Assembly: GCA_033557835.1 (NCBI GenBank)
Contig: JAWQRO010000488.1
Coordinates: forward strand, 1-38,000
Direction: 5' to 3'
Source of the DNA: Helochares maculicollis
Taxonomy: Eukaryota; Arthropoda; Insecta; Coleoptera; Hydrophilidae
Length of the DNA stretch: 38,000 nt
Position 1 is the stretch's first letter; the number at the start of each line of letters is the position of its first letter. A model generated the notes under the pieces. The model did no database searches. It saw only the letters and a list, made by a program, of their open reading frames with translations, and was not told the DNA's origin. The position numbers were made by a program, and so were the translations under genes. Shown piece after piece: positions 11,801 to 24,905 of this stretch.

Positions 11801-12590
11801 GAATTTATTTCGAATATAGGACAACTAGACTATGTATCTGCCTCCTCGCCTTTCCGTTTGCACTGTAATACAGCCCCTGTTATAATCGATCTTTAGAAGG
11901 GCCATCTATACAGGAGATAAGTTTTACGGGCTTGTAAGTGGTTCATATATTTTACGATCTAATATGCCATCAAGAATATCTAAATAATTTATTTTAGGAA
12001 AGTCGTAACTTTTTCTACTGTTATACATCGGAACGTAACGGTTGCACAGGCTTCTTTTATGGCCCTACAAATATTAACAAGTATTTTATGAGCAAAACAC
12101 TATAGATGTCACTAGTGAAGTTTTCTTTTTCGCTAAAAATGGCACGTCGTTTAACGTGTTTTTCAAGAGCAGATATATATAATAGTTTGGAAGTTGTTCA
12201 CAAAATATGCAATGTCAAGGTTTTTCTCAATGTTCGTCTTGTCTTCTAGGAATTCTTATGAGACATTTTAATTTCAAATATTAATTTGTTTCCTATGAAT
12301 ATTTTCTTATAATATGAAATATGTAAATGTTGACATTAACAAAACCAAAGCTGATGGAGAATCGTATTATTATTAACTAATTATAAATTACTTAAGCACT
12401 CTAGTCATAAATATAAAACACATTCAAGAAACGATGTATTGTGAACCAATATTCTAAGGTCTTCATGGTTCCATAACTTTATAAGAAAATGAAATGGAGG
12501 GCGTGTGTTTCGAAAATGCGGAAGGAATTTATGAATTTAAAATATATTGACTTATTTATATCACACAAGATCATTAAGTTTTTGTAATTT
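8801..12590. other. AT-rich intronic stretch
   Basis: No coding exon, RNA gene or transposon was recognised. Open segments at 8807-9016 and 11559-11789 have no motif, and their lengths are expected by chance. The hairpin at 9536-9564 is listed separately. Confidence 0.55.
9536..9564. repeat. Two-part hairpin with a GC clamp
   Basis: GTGCTA (9544-9549) pairs with TAGCAC (9553-9558) across a three-base loop. CCCC (9536-9539) pairs outside it with GGGG (9561-9564), with a small asymmetric internal loop. As RNA it would be a compact stem, but it is far too short for a microRNA precursor. Confidence 0.5.
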
Positions 12591-12594
12591 AGGT

Positions 12595-12770
12595 TAATGG
12601 GAAACTGACCCCTCCTATCTCATGTTTTTCCTTCGTGTTTTCCTACATTCCGTTGCCTAACGCAGTGAATGAGCAGAAAGAAAACGAGATAAAAAAGGCT
12701 CCGGCTTTTGTGTTCTCGCTTTTTATCCCTTCTTAGATGTGTTCGAACTTTAACAGCCGGTGCGAACATT
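12595..12770. other. Raised-GC block with a 9-10 bp stem, unassigned
   Basis: The composition is less AT-rich than the surroundings. GATAAAAAAG (12688-12697) is the reverse complement of CTTTTTATC (12719-12727) apart from one extra A, enclosing a 21-base loop that contains GGCTCCGGCT. No ORF, splice pair or known element was recognised. Confidence 0.3.
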
Positions 12771-13689
12771 GAGTTTTGTAAATTTATTAACAAAAAATCA
12801 TCTTAAATGTAGTGTAAATGAAAACCCAGATCATAATAAATGTTGATTCAACAATTCGTAGCGCCTAAATTAAAATATTTATTGTATTATAAGTGGTCGT
12901 TATAAAAACATTGAGTTAGGTAATCGCATTCAGTTGCGTTTTACAGATAAAGATAGCATTAACATACTCTCAAAGGTAATCAACACAAACGTATGAAAAT
13001 CTCGCAAAGTTTTTTATTCTGTTTAAAATACACAACAACGAGGCGTGCTATCACCGTTCCGGCATTAAAAAATCCCAGTTTTTGCGGTATAAAACGGGGA
13101 GGTTTGTACATCAGATAACTGCGTACTGTAAAGAGGGCGATAAGGACTTCAGCATTTCATTAAAAAACGTTCACAAAAGCTTGCAATTTGTTTCCTAAAC
13201 ATAATGAGACCAAAAAAAGGATTATCCTGCTACATAAATTACTCTTGTGCGGCGGTATACAATTGGAGCTTAAACAAGGGCAAAATTGAAGGAAAAAGCG
13301 ATCTATTGATCCGAGCTACGGTGATTTTTTTGCGTTTTATGTGTATAACAGCTCTAATGGCTGTGATACTGTGCCGAGAATAAATTCAGTCATAGTCTAA
13401 GAAGGGTAAGTGATTTTTTACAATTGACGTTTAACCGAATAACGCTCTAGGAGCAAAGACAAAATTTCCCTTATTTAAAAATACTTTTATTCGCATTTTA
13501 TACTGACAAACAATGATTTAAAATTGGATATCCCTCTATGTACTTCTAGATTTAAAATTATTAATATGAGATGAGATGGATATTTAGAATACTTAAAAAT
13601 TATTTTCCTTCAAAAGGAAAACTACCGTTGAAATAATATTGTTAACTAAAACTTTTGCTATGGCGGTCAATTTTCTCATTTCACACTCA
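12771..13689. other. AT-rich intronic stretch
   Basis: No supported gene or repeat. A donor-like GGTAAGTG near 13405 has no open exon before it. Confidence 0.5.
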
Positions 13690-14145
13690 AAGCAAGGGTT
13701 GTTTTACTTTCCATGTGCATGCAGTAACAGTACATGTCATGTGTCGCTTTCGATATTAATATTTAAATCACACTATCCGGTGTGAGCACACACGGTATAA
13801 TTTTTATTGTGATTTCTTCGGAAAATAGAACCCATATATCTCGTGAAATTTTACTGGTGCTATAACACGGAACAGGGTCGTAAAGTATAGAACGGGTGCA
13901 TTTTAGATAGGTGCATGTAACGGGTTAAAATGCATGTACACTCCGTGGCATGAGTGTGCCTGAACCACAAGGAGCACATACTATGGGGAATAGTGATGAG
14001 GTTGTAAGTGAGATAAATGGAGATTTATTAGAAGCAAGCAGTGTGTATGCAGTGTCGCATGTGTGCCATTATATCCTTGTTAAAAACAGACAGCCTAATG
14101 ACATAAGCGCAGTTTCTTCAATGAAAATTGCATGGAGCTAACTAG
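13690..14145. other. Block with repeated GCATG words, an inverted repeat and a 63-codon ORF, unrecognised
   Basis: TGCATTTTA (13897-13905) and TAAAATGCA (13926-13934) are perfect inverted repeats, each preceded by the word acgggt. GTGTG-AG-CACAC lies near 13780. An ORF at 13950-14141 (63 codons, beginning MSVPEPQGAHTMGNSDEVV) has a more protein-like, acidic composition than other chance ORFs here, but I know no family for it. It has no clear acceptor, donor or Kozak context. It could be a small gene, a decayed repeat or chance. Confidence 0.25.
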
Positions 14146-16285
14146 CTTTATATGAAAGCACGATATTAATAAGCAATGTTTATATTTTTCACTCATTTGT
14201 TTACATACCGTTGTTGCATTTATTTAAAATATTAATATTATTTATCATTTATGTTTTGTTACAAAAACTCTGAACGATAACTTTAATTTATTTCTCAACA
14301 GTAAATGTTGTAACGAGTCACTTTCTTGAAAGTCACTTAAGCATTTGCTCTTAACAATATTTATTTTATTAATAGCTATTTACATACAACTAGCAATTAC
14401 CTGCAGTTTTGCTGGATTAATATTAATATGTGCCTTTCATTTTTTTTAGTAATTATTATTAAGGACTACGATATGATCACCCTACGAATTGTACTCGTCT
14501 AATTATTATTGATGATGCTACTTACTGTTTAACCCATGACGTACATGTCAGTGTTATTTTTACGTATGATTTATTGGAGATGTTTAAGATAGGTTGATTC
14601 GCACTACATTTAATTCATTTTAAAGCAAAGTTTAGCTCAGAAAATGCTTTCTGTAACACTAGAAATAAACATTGATAGCTCAGAGCCTCAGCAATAGTCA
14701 CATAAAAGTGAGCCTCTTGTATCAAAATGTTCCCTATATACATCGACCAGGATATATCATGATATTCGTAGCGTACCAAATTTCATAATTTTTAATTCAA
14801 ATATAGTCTTAGAAAGTATACAATGTACTTTAGGCCCAGATGAATCAACTCTTTTGACTAAAGTCATAAAAGTCTCAATTACAACATAGTAAAGATGTGA
14901 TGTAGTCGATATAACTATTACCGCTTTGAGAAAAAGACTTTTTTTGTAAGACCAAGAGATTTTAGAAGCTGAATAATATAATTTGTGATAGTTTTCATCT
15001 GAAAGATATAAATAATAGACGCAACTGCAGCTAATAACAATATTATCAATTATACTATTATATTAAGTAATTATTCGATTTCCTCTTCTTTTCTTTCATT
15101 GCGTACGAAATTTTTTGAAAATCGTGCGAAACTAAGTTTTGATTATTTTAAAGAAAATCGACTACCTATGTAGGCTATTAGAGAAAAATAGACTTTTTCT
15201 ATCTAAACGTACACTCGCTTGTTCGACAAACAATTTAGCATAAAGTTTTATAACAAAATATCCTACACTTTGTTTACTTCTTGTCTCATTTCTTTATTTA
15301 AAAAAAAATGCTATTCTCTAATATTTAGGAGGAGTTATTTTAACTGTATCAGTCATGGATTTCGAAGACGCATTTCTAAATTGAATATAGTATTAAGGGT
15401 TTGCTTATGTAATGAGATTTTCATTAATGGAATTAAATGTGAATTTTTGATAAATAATAAATTTAAGTAATTTTTGTTAATTTATCAACCGAAGTTTTGG
15501 TGTTATTCCAATTAATTAAAGAGTTTTTTAAATTAAAATCTCATTCATGGCCTTTTGTAATAATTATACAATGGCTCAAAAATCAAACTAGAATTTGATT
15601 TAACTGAATTCTTCATCAAAATCAAAATTGTTTGCACGAGGATAAACCTAAACTTTCCAAATTAAGCGCTAAACTCAATTTACAAGCGTTTCCTCACTTT
15701 TGAAAGACTCTATCAAGGCGTTTTATTGTCTACTATAAAAATGTAGTCACAAAATATGATTTACTACGTTTCATTTAGCTTAGCAAAACTAATATTCACA
15801 GTCTCTGTAATATTACAGCTGTTGAATTTCGAATTTCTATTTACATTTTCACGTATAATTTCTTACATTTACAATAAGCAAATACATTCGCATTATTTAG
15901 GCGTGTATACTTGGGTCATTTTGTCATACTATTTTTTTTCGTTATATATTTTCTGCCCCTCTTACTATTTGCACTATTTGAAAAAGAGACGGAAATCCAA
16001 TTGTCACCATTATCTAATATATTCCAAAAGTTATAAACGCAAAAAACAATATGTAATTTAAGGATTCATCAGCAATTACAGGCCATTGTTTCGTATAAAA
16101 TGCAGCATCGTTTATTATTTTTCAAACAGTAATGCTGTAGGAATTGTCGTTCAATGTAAATTATTCTATAATGTGAGTAATTGAATTATTCATATGTATA
16201 TTGAAATTACATGTATCCGAATTACTATTGATTAAACATATCAAGGAACAGAATGGATATTAGTTTCGACCGAAATTTAACTTAA
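14146..16285. other. Very AT-rich intronic stretch
   Basis: Two of the longer open frames in the window lie here (15219-15470, 83 codons; 15756-16061, 101 codons). Their proteins are dominated by Phe, Ile, Leu, Tyr, Lys and Ser, the codons that AT-rich DNA gives for free. No motif, signal peptide or splice frame supports either. Confidence 0.6.
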
Positions 16286-16289
16286 CTGT

Positions 16290-16500
16290 GGTGATTGCAG
16301 TACGAAGTTGGTCGGATTTGAGTCATGATGAAGTGACAGGGTGAACAGGCTACGCTATATCCTGCTGGATCGGGGTAAATCCACGCGCGTCCTGCTAGAC
16401 CGGAAGCAGCGACCGGAACCCATCAATACTGTTTGATGTATTTACTGCCCGATTTCCACAACTGCACATTGCAATGATTTTCCCACGATGAAAACCGCGC
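16290..16500. repeat. CpG-containing block with two tandem 30-bp units
   Basis: TCCTGCTGGATCGG (16360-16373) and TCCTGCTAGACCGG (16390-16403) match at 12 of 14 positions with a period of exactly 30. The word GACCGGAA then occurs twice (16398-16405 and 16411-16418). CpGs are clustered (ACGCGCG near 16383). There is no ORF. It may be a fragment of a minisatellite or an element end. Confidence 0.4.
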
Positions 16501-19400
16501 AACACCTATTTATATGTGAAACAGTTTCATGCCATACTATTGGATATTAATATTTCAATAGTGCGGTTATGGCAAATAATACACCAGGAAATTTTCAGTC
16601 GACACATTTCCTTGGAAAAAGGAAAACATGTTAGATGGTATTGAATTCTTCGTTGAAATAAGGTTTCAGATGAAAAACAATTTAGTTATTTAGTACTGAA
16701 GATATGAGAATTAAATATAATCGAATTGTTTAAATAAAATTATTGTAAAATGAAAAATGTTCCTAAACAAACTTAGATACGAGCAGAATTTTATCAAAAT
16801 AAATTGCATTTGGATGTGATCAATTTTCGATTTTCTGCTAAGACATTCTTCACTTTATACATAATTGATAATATAGTGTGGATTTTTTTGTTCCTATAAA
16901 TAATATATTTCTGCGTGCAAATACTGATTATTTTAATGCTTTATATCTACAAAGGATTATTTGTAATTTTTGACTGCCTTACAAGATTGAATAAACATTG
17001 TTTTTCATGAGATTTGTTTTCAGTAACCACTTTACTACCCCTCACTTGAAAACATTTTGTATTTCCATTCATTACCATGATTTTTCAATTTAGTGCAAAA
17101 ATGATCATGGTCTTGATCAATTCCTGATACGTTGTAATCTTTGTTCATAAAATTGCTCATGTGGATCCAATATGCAAACTCCATAGACAGACATATTAAT
17201 TACATTATGATTTATTTAAAACGCAAAATTACGCCTGCAATTTTGCTCTGTGAATCGCTTTTAGTGATGACTTTAGTGACTAGAAAATAAAGGTTATGTT
17301 TCATTTTCATTATTCTAACAGATGTGATATGATTTATTAAATTCACTAAACATTTCTTGATTTGCTAAAACAATCAAAAGCAACCTAGTAATGGAGCCCT
17401 TCTTTTTAAACTAAATTTCAAATTACCTTAAGCATGTAATTGTAGAAACATTTGTATAGTTACAAAACTGTACAATATATTTTGCAAATAGTTTTTTTTT
17501 TTGAATTAGTAATTCTTCTGCATTTTGTAAAACTTGTTAGTGCATTCTTCCCAAACTATCCGATATTCGTGCTTTTGTTGATCGTAACTTCGTAAGGCAG
17601 AAACTTATTTAAACTCTAAATACTCTCAACCCAGAGAGTTGTACCAAACGAACGAACGAACCCTCAATTTGGCTCACAATAAACATAGCTCTACTCTGAA
17701 TAGTTAATTTCCTAAACGTTCTCAATACAAGCTTTTAACATACGTTAGGAAAGCAATACCCTACCCATTTCAAGCCCAATCAAATAAACAGAGCTAATGT
17801 TTAAACATTGATAAGTGAATTTTGCGTGAGTTTCGCGTGACGGTTATTGCGCTTTAATAGTAGGATTAAAGAATTAACTTCTCATCAATTATCATTAAAA
17901 ACATATTACCGGTAATACTGCTAACTGCCATTAATTAATAATTGAACTTACTCACGTCCACCGGTCTCTGCAAACCCTGCCATTCGATCAAACATTAAAA
18001 CAATTTAATATTTACGCACAGGAGCTTTTACTTATTCACAAATGAAAGGAATTATCGATCCTTTTCCTGAAAATGACCCCGCCAATTTCATTTTATAGAT
18101 ATTAATATTGCTTTTTATATTTACTCGTATCCAACGTATAAAATAAAAATTCACCAAATTAATTCATATAAAATTTAGCCATTTCAAAAAGCTATTGTCC
18201 AGATAATAGAGACAAAAATATTTTCTCTGTGACCAAATATTACGCCCGGACACGCAAACCATTCGAACGATTTTTTGTCGGGGGATTTTATAAAATAAAG
18301 TTTAGCCTCCAGCGGAGTTTCATAAAAATATTGTTACCCAATATACCCGCTTTATTATTTATAAAAAAATCAACTTTCCACAATGGTTAAATGATTGATA
18401 GAGTCAAATTGATAACGTATGCCTGTCATATATTTCGTTATGCATTCACTCTGGCGAGCATATTTTGTTTCAATCCAATCCATTTCAATTAAATACTTCA
18501 TTTATCATGTTCTTATTTTTATTTATCGCAACTTTGCAGGAGTCAATCGATGGCGTACTTGCTGAAACCCTCCATATAAAATATCATACTCACATCCATC
18601 ATCAAAAAGAAATAACAGCTATTTTATAAAAAAGATGGCCCAAATTCGTAAATAATGTTCGATTCGTTCAGTCCGGGAAAAATATTTTCCTTCTATTAAT
18701 TCTATATTTTTGCCTCGGCTTCCTTTTGAATATTTACTTTATATGATTACATCTCTGTTAGAAAAGCTACACACAGTGAAACTATATGTGAAATAAAACC
18801 TGCTAAATGGACACAATTATTTTATATTAGTTTCAGCCACTGACAATTACACAGACGCCTCTTCATACAAAATATTTTGCTGAAACGAAATGAGAATGAA
18901 CAAAAGAAAAAAGTGAAAATGTGCTTTGTACGTATTGTCAAGCTTTTATTTATTAATATTTTTTGCACAAAGATCGGACTAATATCCCGCCACATATGTT
19001 TGATAATAAAAATGCTGCTTTTTTCGTTTACAATAATTTTAATTTAATTTAACATTTTTACAAGTGAGAAGATGGCAAGGTATAATTTTATTAAAATTAT
19101 ACTTGTCGTTAACGGTTAATATCCAAGAAAAGACTTCTTTGAGTTCTAAATTGTGATGTAAACTTGAATGCTTATGAAAAATATGTTACTGAAGTAATAA
19201 TATGGTCTCATTTGGTAACGTATAATTTATGGAAAACTATAATTTAATTTAGATAAGATTTTAACCGCCTCCTTAAAATAGACTCGGGATTTATATTATT
19301 TACTATTTCCTAGTTTCCCCACTAAGGCGACAAAAGAAACCAAAACATGAGTAATATAATTACTTAAAGGAGGAAAATAAAAATCTTAGCTAGATAGGTT
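16501..19400. other. AT-rich intronic stretch
   Basis: No exon, RNA gene or transposon was recognised. Small simple tracts are present, including a T-run near 17491 and (GAAC)n near 17648. The palindrome at 19081-19101 is listed separately. Confidence 0.55.
19081..19101. repeat. 21-bp near-perfect palindrome
   Basis: TATAATTTTA and TAAAATTATA flank a single T, and the next pair outward (G 19080, C 19102) also matches. Outer words ACAAGT (19060-19065) and ACTTGT (19101-19106) are also complementary. It is AT-only, so chance is not excluded. Confidence 0.5.
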
Positions 19401-19930
19401 TCAACTATGATAAAGTTGCGCCAGCCGTCTCACTGGCACATATCACAATAATTAATTGCATCAAGGGGAAATCTCTTGTGAAACACCACTAAGTAGAGAA
19501 CTGCACGTAGTGGCAGAGGTTTCTCTGCTCCCAGGACGCACCTACTGCTCAAGTGTATTGACAAATGTCTTGTCTGTCAGCAGTTCTATTACCGCGACAT
19601 GCCAGTTTCTTGCACTGCAAGGGTTACAGCCTTGTCGCTTAATGTCAACGAGCAGCCCAGAAGCTGATTAATCGACCGTAAGCTGCGACCCCAAAACGTA
19701 GCCATCAGTCATCCTTTTCAAATCTGTCGAAGTGTCTATGGAATTTCCATAATTGAATGACGCTATAAGTATTAACCATTTGTTTGAAGCGAGGCATTGT
19801 TATTATTGTGTTTCGAGTTTTCATTTTGTCAGCCGGGACACCAAGGCCTCTACAACTTCAATGCCTAGGGCACTAATAAATCTAGCCAGAATATCCTGGC
19901 ACTGACTGTAGGGTGACGGCTCAAATCAAA
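19401..19930. other. About 530-bp block of raised GC, probable decayed repeat or lost coding sequence
   Basis: This is one of the longest departures from the AT-rich background. The plus strand is open at 19456-19671. The minus strand has a 33-codon segment (roughly 19825-19924, containing DILARFISALGIEVVEAL) with amphipathic, protein-like composition, and a further interrupted segment antisense to 19460-19670. GCAGAG-GTTT-CTCTGC (19513-19528) forms a small hairpin. I recognise no family. Interruptions by stops argue against an intact exon; an old transposon or retrogene remnant is the most likely reading. Confidence 0.3.
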
Positions 19931-21640
19931 TTATTCCTTATATCAATAAAATAACAATTCGTTTACAAAAGAAGCGGGAACGGTGGACGAAATTGTGTTA
20001 AAAAAGCGTTTTAAAGTAGTTACTTCTGAGCTAAAATATATTTGATTTCTGGAGAAAAGGCTTTTCATCTTACGCAGATGTGAATAAATTTTGTTGAAAA
20101 TAAGAATTCTTTTAGTGTCCCCGTTTCTTGATAAATTTGCGAAAGTTTCAGTCTGTGTTAAGCTTTGTACTTACAATAAATTCTTTGACGATGTCTTTGT
20201 TTCGTTTTTCATAGAAATTTCATAGTTATAGGAATGACAGTAAATATGTTTTAATAAAAATGTGCTCTCTTTAGTCTTAGTAGTGAATTCACCCCGTAAG
20301 AATACTCTGACAATTCAATAAATCGTTGTTTTTTATTTCATAAATAATTGGTCACATTTAATTAAACATTTAAAAGCTAGTAATTTACTAAGACATGGGA
20401 AGTAGAAGAGTATGTTACAGTAAAATAAATGATTAAGTAGTATTCTCTTGATTGTCTACGCTAAAGTTTAAATAGTAAATACAATGAATAGAAAATACGT
20501 AGCGTCACAGTAAAGAATACTTATTTAAAACAAAATAAACAACAAACTGGACGAAAGTGTAAAGACAAAAATAATTTAATCGACTAGCTTGAAAAGTAGT
20601 TTTTGTTTTATAGACATTTTGAACGCTACTTTCATACTTGTATCCATGTCATTAAGTCTTTTGAAAGGCGCTAAGTTGTTTTGCTACATCTACGTGACAT
20701 CATGTTATACAGTTGAAGACACTCTTGGCGTTAACTTTAACCAAGAGCTGTCAAACAAGTAGTTGAGAGCTCCATCCTGTGCATCATATAACTTCTTAAT
20801 TAAGTGGCATACGAGAAACTTAATTGGTGTTGACAATCGAGGGAAAACCTCAAATGAATATTAATGATATGACCAGCAAACTTGGGGAAAACTGCTGCAC
20901 GCAAATAGTAAATTTGTTCTCGGCTTGCTATTTTTTAGGGTGATTACCTTTTGAGTAAAAATAGTGCCAATCGCTCCCATTATATCAGATTTTTCATAAG
21001 TAACACAATTTTGTTCTAGCAATTTAGATTTGTGATCGAGTAATTAATTCTTAATGAGAAAACTGAGGAAGGGAAATCGATGTTTGGATTTGACCCAAAT
21101 AACTTTTTTCGTCTGTAATTTCTCTCCTCTTTTAATTGTTTCCGAGATCTGATCAATGTTAAAAAAGCTAAATGTAGCAAAAGAAACACGTAAACTTGGC
21201 TCTCCGAAACAACACGATGTGCATTATAAATTATTCGTATGTGCTAATTGTTTTCGGACTAGTATTAATTATGAAACCGAAAATATGGTTTTATGTTTTC
21301 ATGGATTTAGATAATATCACGCTGTGTTCGTTTTTATCAACATGTTCACTTACATCGCATACATTTTCATTGGATTGTTTTATACCTTGTCAATATGAAA
21401 TAAGCTACTGTACTTTTAATAAAATTGATGTACCTAAATGAAAATGGTCTAGAACGCCCTATTGCAAAGAATTGTTTGATATACAACACTATAATATTAG
21501 TGAAGTAGCGCTAAATATGTGCATTGAATAGGAGGATTTTTGGACAGCACTATCTGATTTTTTTCTGCAACAGTGATTTTACACAGTACACTAGTTAGTT
21601 GATTGGAAACACAAATTATTGTCGACGGAATAAATATTTA
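19931..21640. other. AT-rich intronic stretch
   Basis: Nothing recognised. The open segment at 21196-21441 has no motif and a chance-like length. Confidence 0.55.
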
Positions 21641-21643
21641 GAT

Positions 21644-21919
21644 TCAGAATCGGAAAACTACGGTTTGTACTACGAACACTGTGCTTTTATTTACTCTGTG
21701 CGATTCTTTTACCCCTGTTCCACTCAACGAGGGCATGCAGATGAAAAAAAGAGGATTTGTTAGTTTGTTTGCCCTGTTCAGTGCGTCCGTATGGAAAAGC
21801 AGTGTTCCAATAAACGCATTGAATGAATTCATGAAGGATTCGAAGGGGAGACCTGGCATCATGAATGCCATTGTGCTAATGCATGCCTCAATTAATTGGT
21901 ATATTCTCGCTTGAAGCAC
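21644..21919. other. Block open on both strands, unrecognised
   Basis: The plus strand is open at 21681-21914 and the minus strand at 21644-21919, each about 80-90 codons, in sequence of higher GC than the flanks. The plus-strand protein contains NEGMQMKKRGFVSLFALFS and the minus-strand one FESFMNSFNAFIGTLLFH; neither matches a family I know. There is no flanking acceptor and donor pair. It may be a decayed exon, a repeat or a conserved element. Confidence 0.22.
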
Positions 21920-24760
21920 TCTTATCTAAAAATCCGAGGATTAATATGGAAAAAACGAGCGTACCTTACTTCTCTCAAAAACAAACTGCAAACCTCATAA
22001 AAATATCATCATTGCAATACAGTTTGTGTTTTAAATAAGCATGGTTCCAGTGTATCTTCTAATTGTTTTCTGTGTTAACTTATTTGTAGTAAAATTTTAC
22101 GTTTTTATTTTCATGTATAATATTATATATAAACTTCTACCATAAAACATTTGGTTTCACGATTTTTTCATACTTAAACTAAAATTGCTACTCCTTCCAA
22201 TCTTTCATTTCCAAAACGTTCCATGCATCCTTAATGAAAAAGACTGTGTTTTGTCCCCCATCTTTAATATTTTATTGCAAAAAGAAATCTCCAACGAATA
22301 TGGAATAATAAAACTCCTATCCAGCAATCCATTGGTCTAGAGGGAGAGTGAATACAAAAGGGCTCTTCCATAGGACGTAATATTGCTGAAATTATATTGC
22401 TACCTGGCCGAACATCATGTGCATGAGAGGATATTTCCCCAAGCCTTCTGTACCCGTGTCTCTCTTCAATATTCCACTTGTGTTGCCTCCAGTAAATAGC
22501 TCATCAGGATATAAATATGTTGATTCACTTCAACGTCCTAGAAAGATAATTGTGAGGACAATGTAGTGAGAAATTGCAACAGCAAATTACTAAAACTGTT
22601 TCTGGAATGCCTAAGTGTTTTACTGCATTGCGCGTGTTTATGTGTAATTGCAAAGAATAATTATTAATTTGTTACGATCAGGTTAATGTGCTCATAATAA
22701 TTGAATTTTGTTGCAAGAAAAAAAGAGAATAAAACAATCTCGGGACTTTAGAAAATTGCGTGATGAAAATTGGACTTTTGTTTGGGAAAAAACTTTAGAT
22801 AAAATCTTAAAAGCTTGCAATTAAGTACTTTTTGTTAACAGATTTACCACTTGATAAAATGCATAGTTTTACTTTAATACTCAAGCTTTTACCATTTGAG
22901 CAATAAATTACAAACTATAAATATAGCGTCCACTTTCTAAATCAATATGTAATTTAATAGATAGATATATTAACAGCAAGCTATAAATTTTAAAGTGATG
23001 GCTATACGTTTTAAACAAAACGTACGGTTTTTGCAGGTCACTTGGCTATAATTTTTCATATTTATTTATATTTTGATGTGATTAATAATGTAACAAAAAC
23101 TTGATTTATTACTTTGTTTTTGTTTGAAAACAACTGTTTTGTTATTGACTAGCAATAATTTAACAGTTCTATATTCAATATTACTGTATGATGGGTTCTG
23201 AAGGTTTTCCGCTTTTAAATCTATGAAAGTAAACTATTTTCCCAGTATTTTGCGACGTAGATTTTAATTCCCTTTGAGTACTAATTAATTCAATATAATT
23301 GAAGATTCAGGGTTGTGAATATTTTAATCTCATTACGTAACATGTGGATAATTTGTGCATTTCAACTCGATTGAGTACATTGATTATGCTGTTTTAAATT
23401 AGTGCTAAATCCGAAGTAACACACAGGAAACAATATGTTGTGTGCAACCACTGCATTTCAATTACTACCACCGTTGTCACATAATAAATGTAACAGTACT
23501 GCAGTTTTAGGTAAATATTTACACTAGAATCCATTTACCTTTACATGGAATTACTTATAACCTAGTATTACCTAACGTCGTGAAGGGCCATAATGCGGTT
23601 TTGTCAACGCTATACAATTTATTGGTTCGTACTTGTTTACTGTATAGATAATTGTAGCATTTAATTAACTGGATAATGCACTAAAACTACTTTTGCTTGA
23701 AAATTCAAATTAATTATCGCTATACACATTATAATTCTGGCAAATTAGTTAAAACATGTTTCAAAGAAATTGGGATATTTTTTATGTATCATTTCAATTT
23801 TGATGGATGAATTTTTGAAAGCGTTATATTTAAGAAATCTAATTTGAAAATGTTGATTGACATTCATGTTTTCTTTTATCCCTAACAAGCTGTTTGATAT
23901 TTTGTTAAGTAAGCTTACACTGAAGCACTTAATTTATCTTGTTTTTACTGATGCGCTGTTTCAAATGTAAACACCTAAATAAATGTTCTTTACATAGCTT
24001 TCTTTATTAAATTTCATTTCATCTTTAAAATATTTTCAATTTCCTTGCGAGATGTTTTACGTTTATTCAAACATTTACTTTGTCAATAATTCTGTTAATG
24101 AGACAAAACTATTATGTACCATACAACGCTAGAAACAGTAATATACATAATGTAGTAATCTAGTTTTGCAATGGAAAAAATTTGAATTAGCCAATAAAAT
24201 ATTGTTTTCAATTAAACTGAATAAAATGGACTTGCATTCCAATGATTGTTTATCATTACTAACACATTTGCTTTCGTACGCTCTGGCTACTAAGTGCTTC
24301 CTTAACGTATAGACAAACACAACTCTTAGTACCAATTTTCAAGTTTAGAACAAATTTTCTTTACTACAACTAAAGTTGCACAAAACCCCATTTTAATTTG
24401 CAAATGTCTGAAAAATGTCTGTTCCCATGATATTAAAATCCATTACTTTAGCCGCACCTACCAAATAACACTTTTATAGTTGCAAAACAAAAGCAAAAAC
24501 AGAAGACCTCTCTAAGAGAGGAGACAGTTTATTTCTAGATTTTTCTGTCAATGTCAGAAAAACAAAGTTAAAAATCGTTTATTTTTACCGTCAGTCTAAA
24601 TGTTAATTATTTAATTGGAAACTGCGGTTAATTATTTTTAAACTGTAAACATTTTCAGGCAACTCCAAACTGTTTAAGCTTCGGCGACGTCTCTAACAAA
24701 CAACTTAATTGAAGTACCTAATATTCGTGGAGAATTAATGCCATGACACAATCTCTGCGC
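21920..24760. other. AT-rich intronic stretch
   Basis: No gene, RNA or named repeat was recognised. A modest GC rise at about 22190-22520 has no ORF or structure. The open segment at 24129-24335 on the minus strand is AT-driven. Confidence 0.5.
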
Positions 24761-24769
24761 AATGAGGCA

Positions 24770-24905
24770 ACTGCCATTCTGTTTATTCTAGTTACGTCAG
24801 TAGTTTATGCATATTTGCATAACTAATAAGAAACAAACAGTTTCCATATGAATATGCATCCCAAAATAATGATAGTTCCATTCCGCCATTGAAGGTATGC
24901 ATGAG
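24770..24905. promoter_or_regulatory. Candidate enhancer: CRE-like site plus octamer/ATGCA cluster
   Basis: TTACGTCA (24792-24799, reverse TGACGTAA) matches the ATF/CREB and PAR-bZIP binding consensus. ATTTGCAT (24813-24820) is the POU octamer core in reverse, embedded in the inverted repeat TATGCA-TATT-TGCATA (24806-24821). ATGCAT words recur at 24807, 24854 and 24897. Several factor-like sites in about 110 bp of intron suggest an enhancer. Motif matching is direct; function is inference. Confidence 0.3.

Noticed and set aside
7271..12712. Shared 13-mer CCGGCTTTTGTGT near 7271 and 12701
   Set aside because: A handful of 13-mer matches is expected by chance in a 38-kb window, and the similarity does not extend.
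15756..16061. 101-codon ORF, the longest in the window
   Set aside because: Residues are almost all those favoured by AT-rich codons, there is no motif, and one or two ORFs of this length are expected by chance in 38 kb at this composition.
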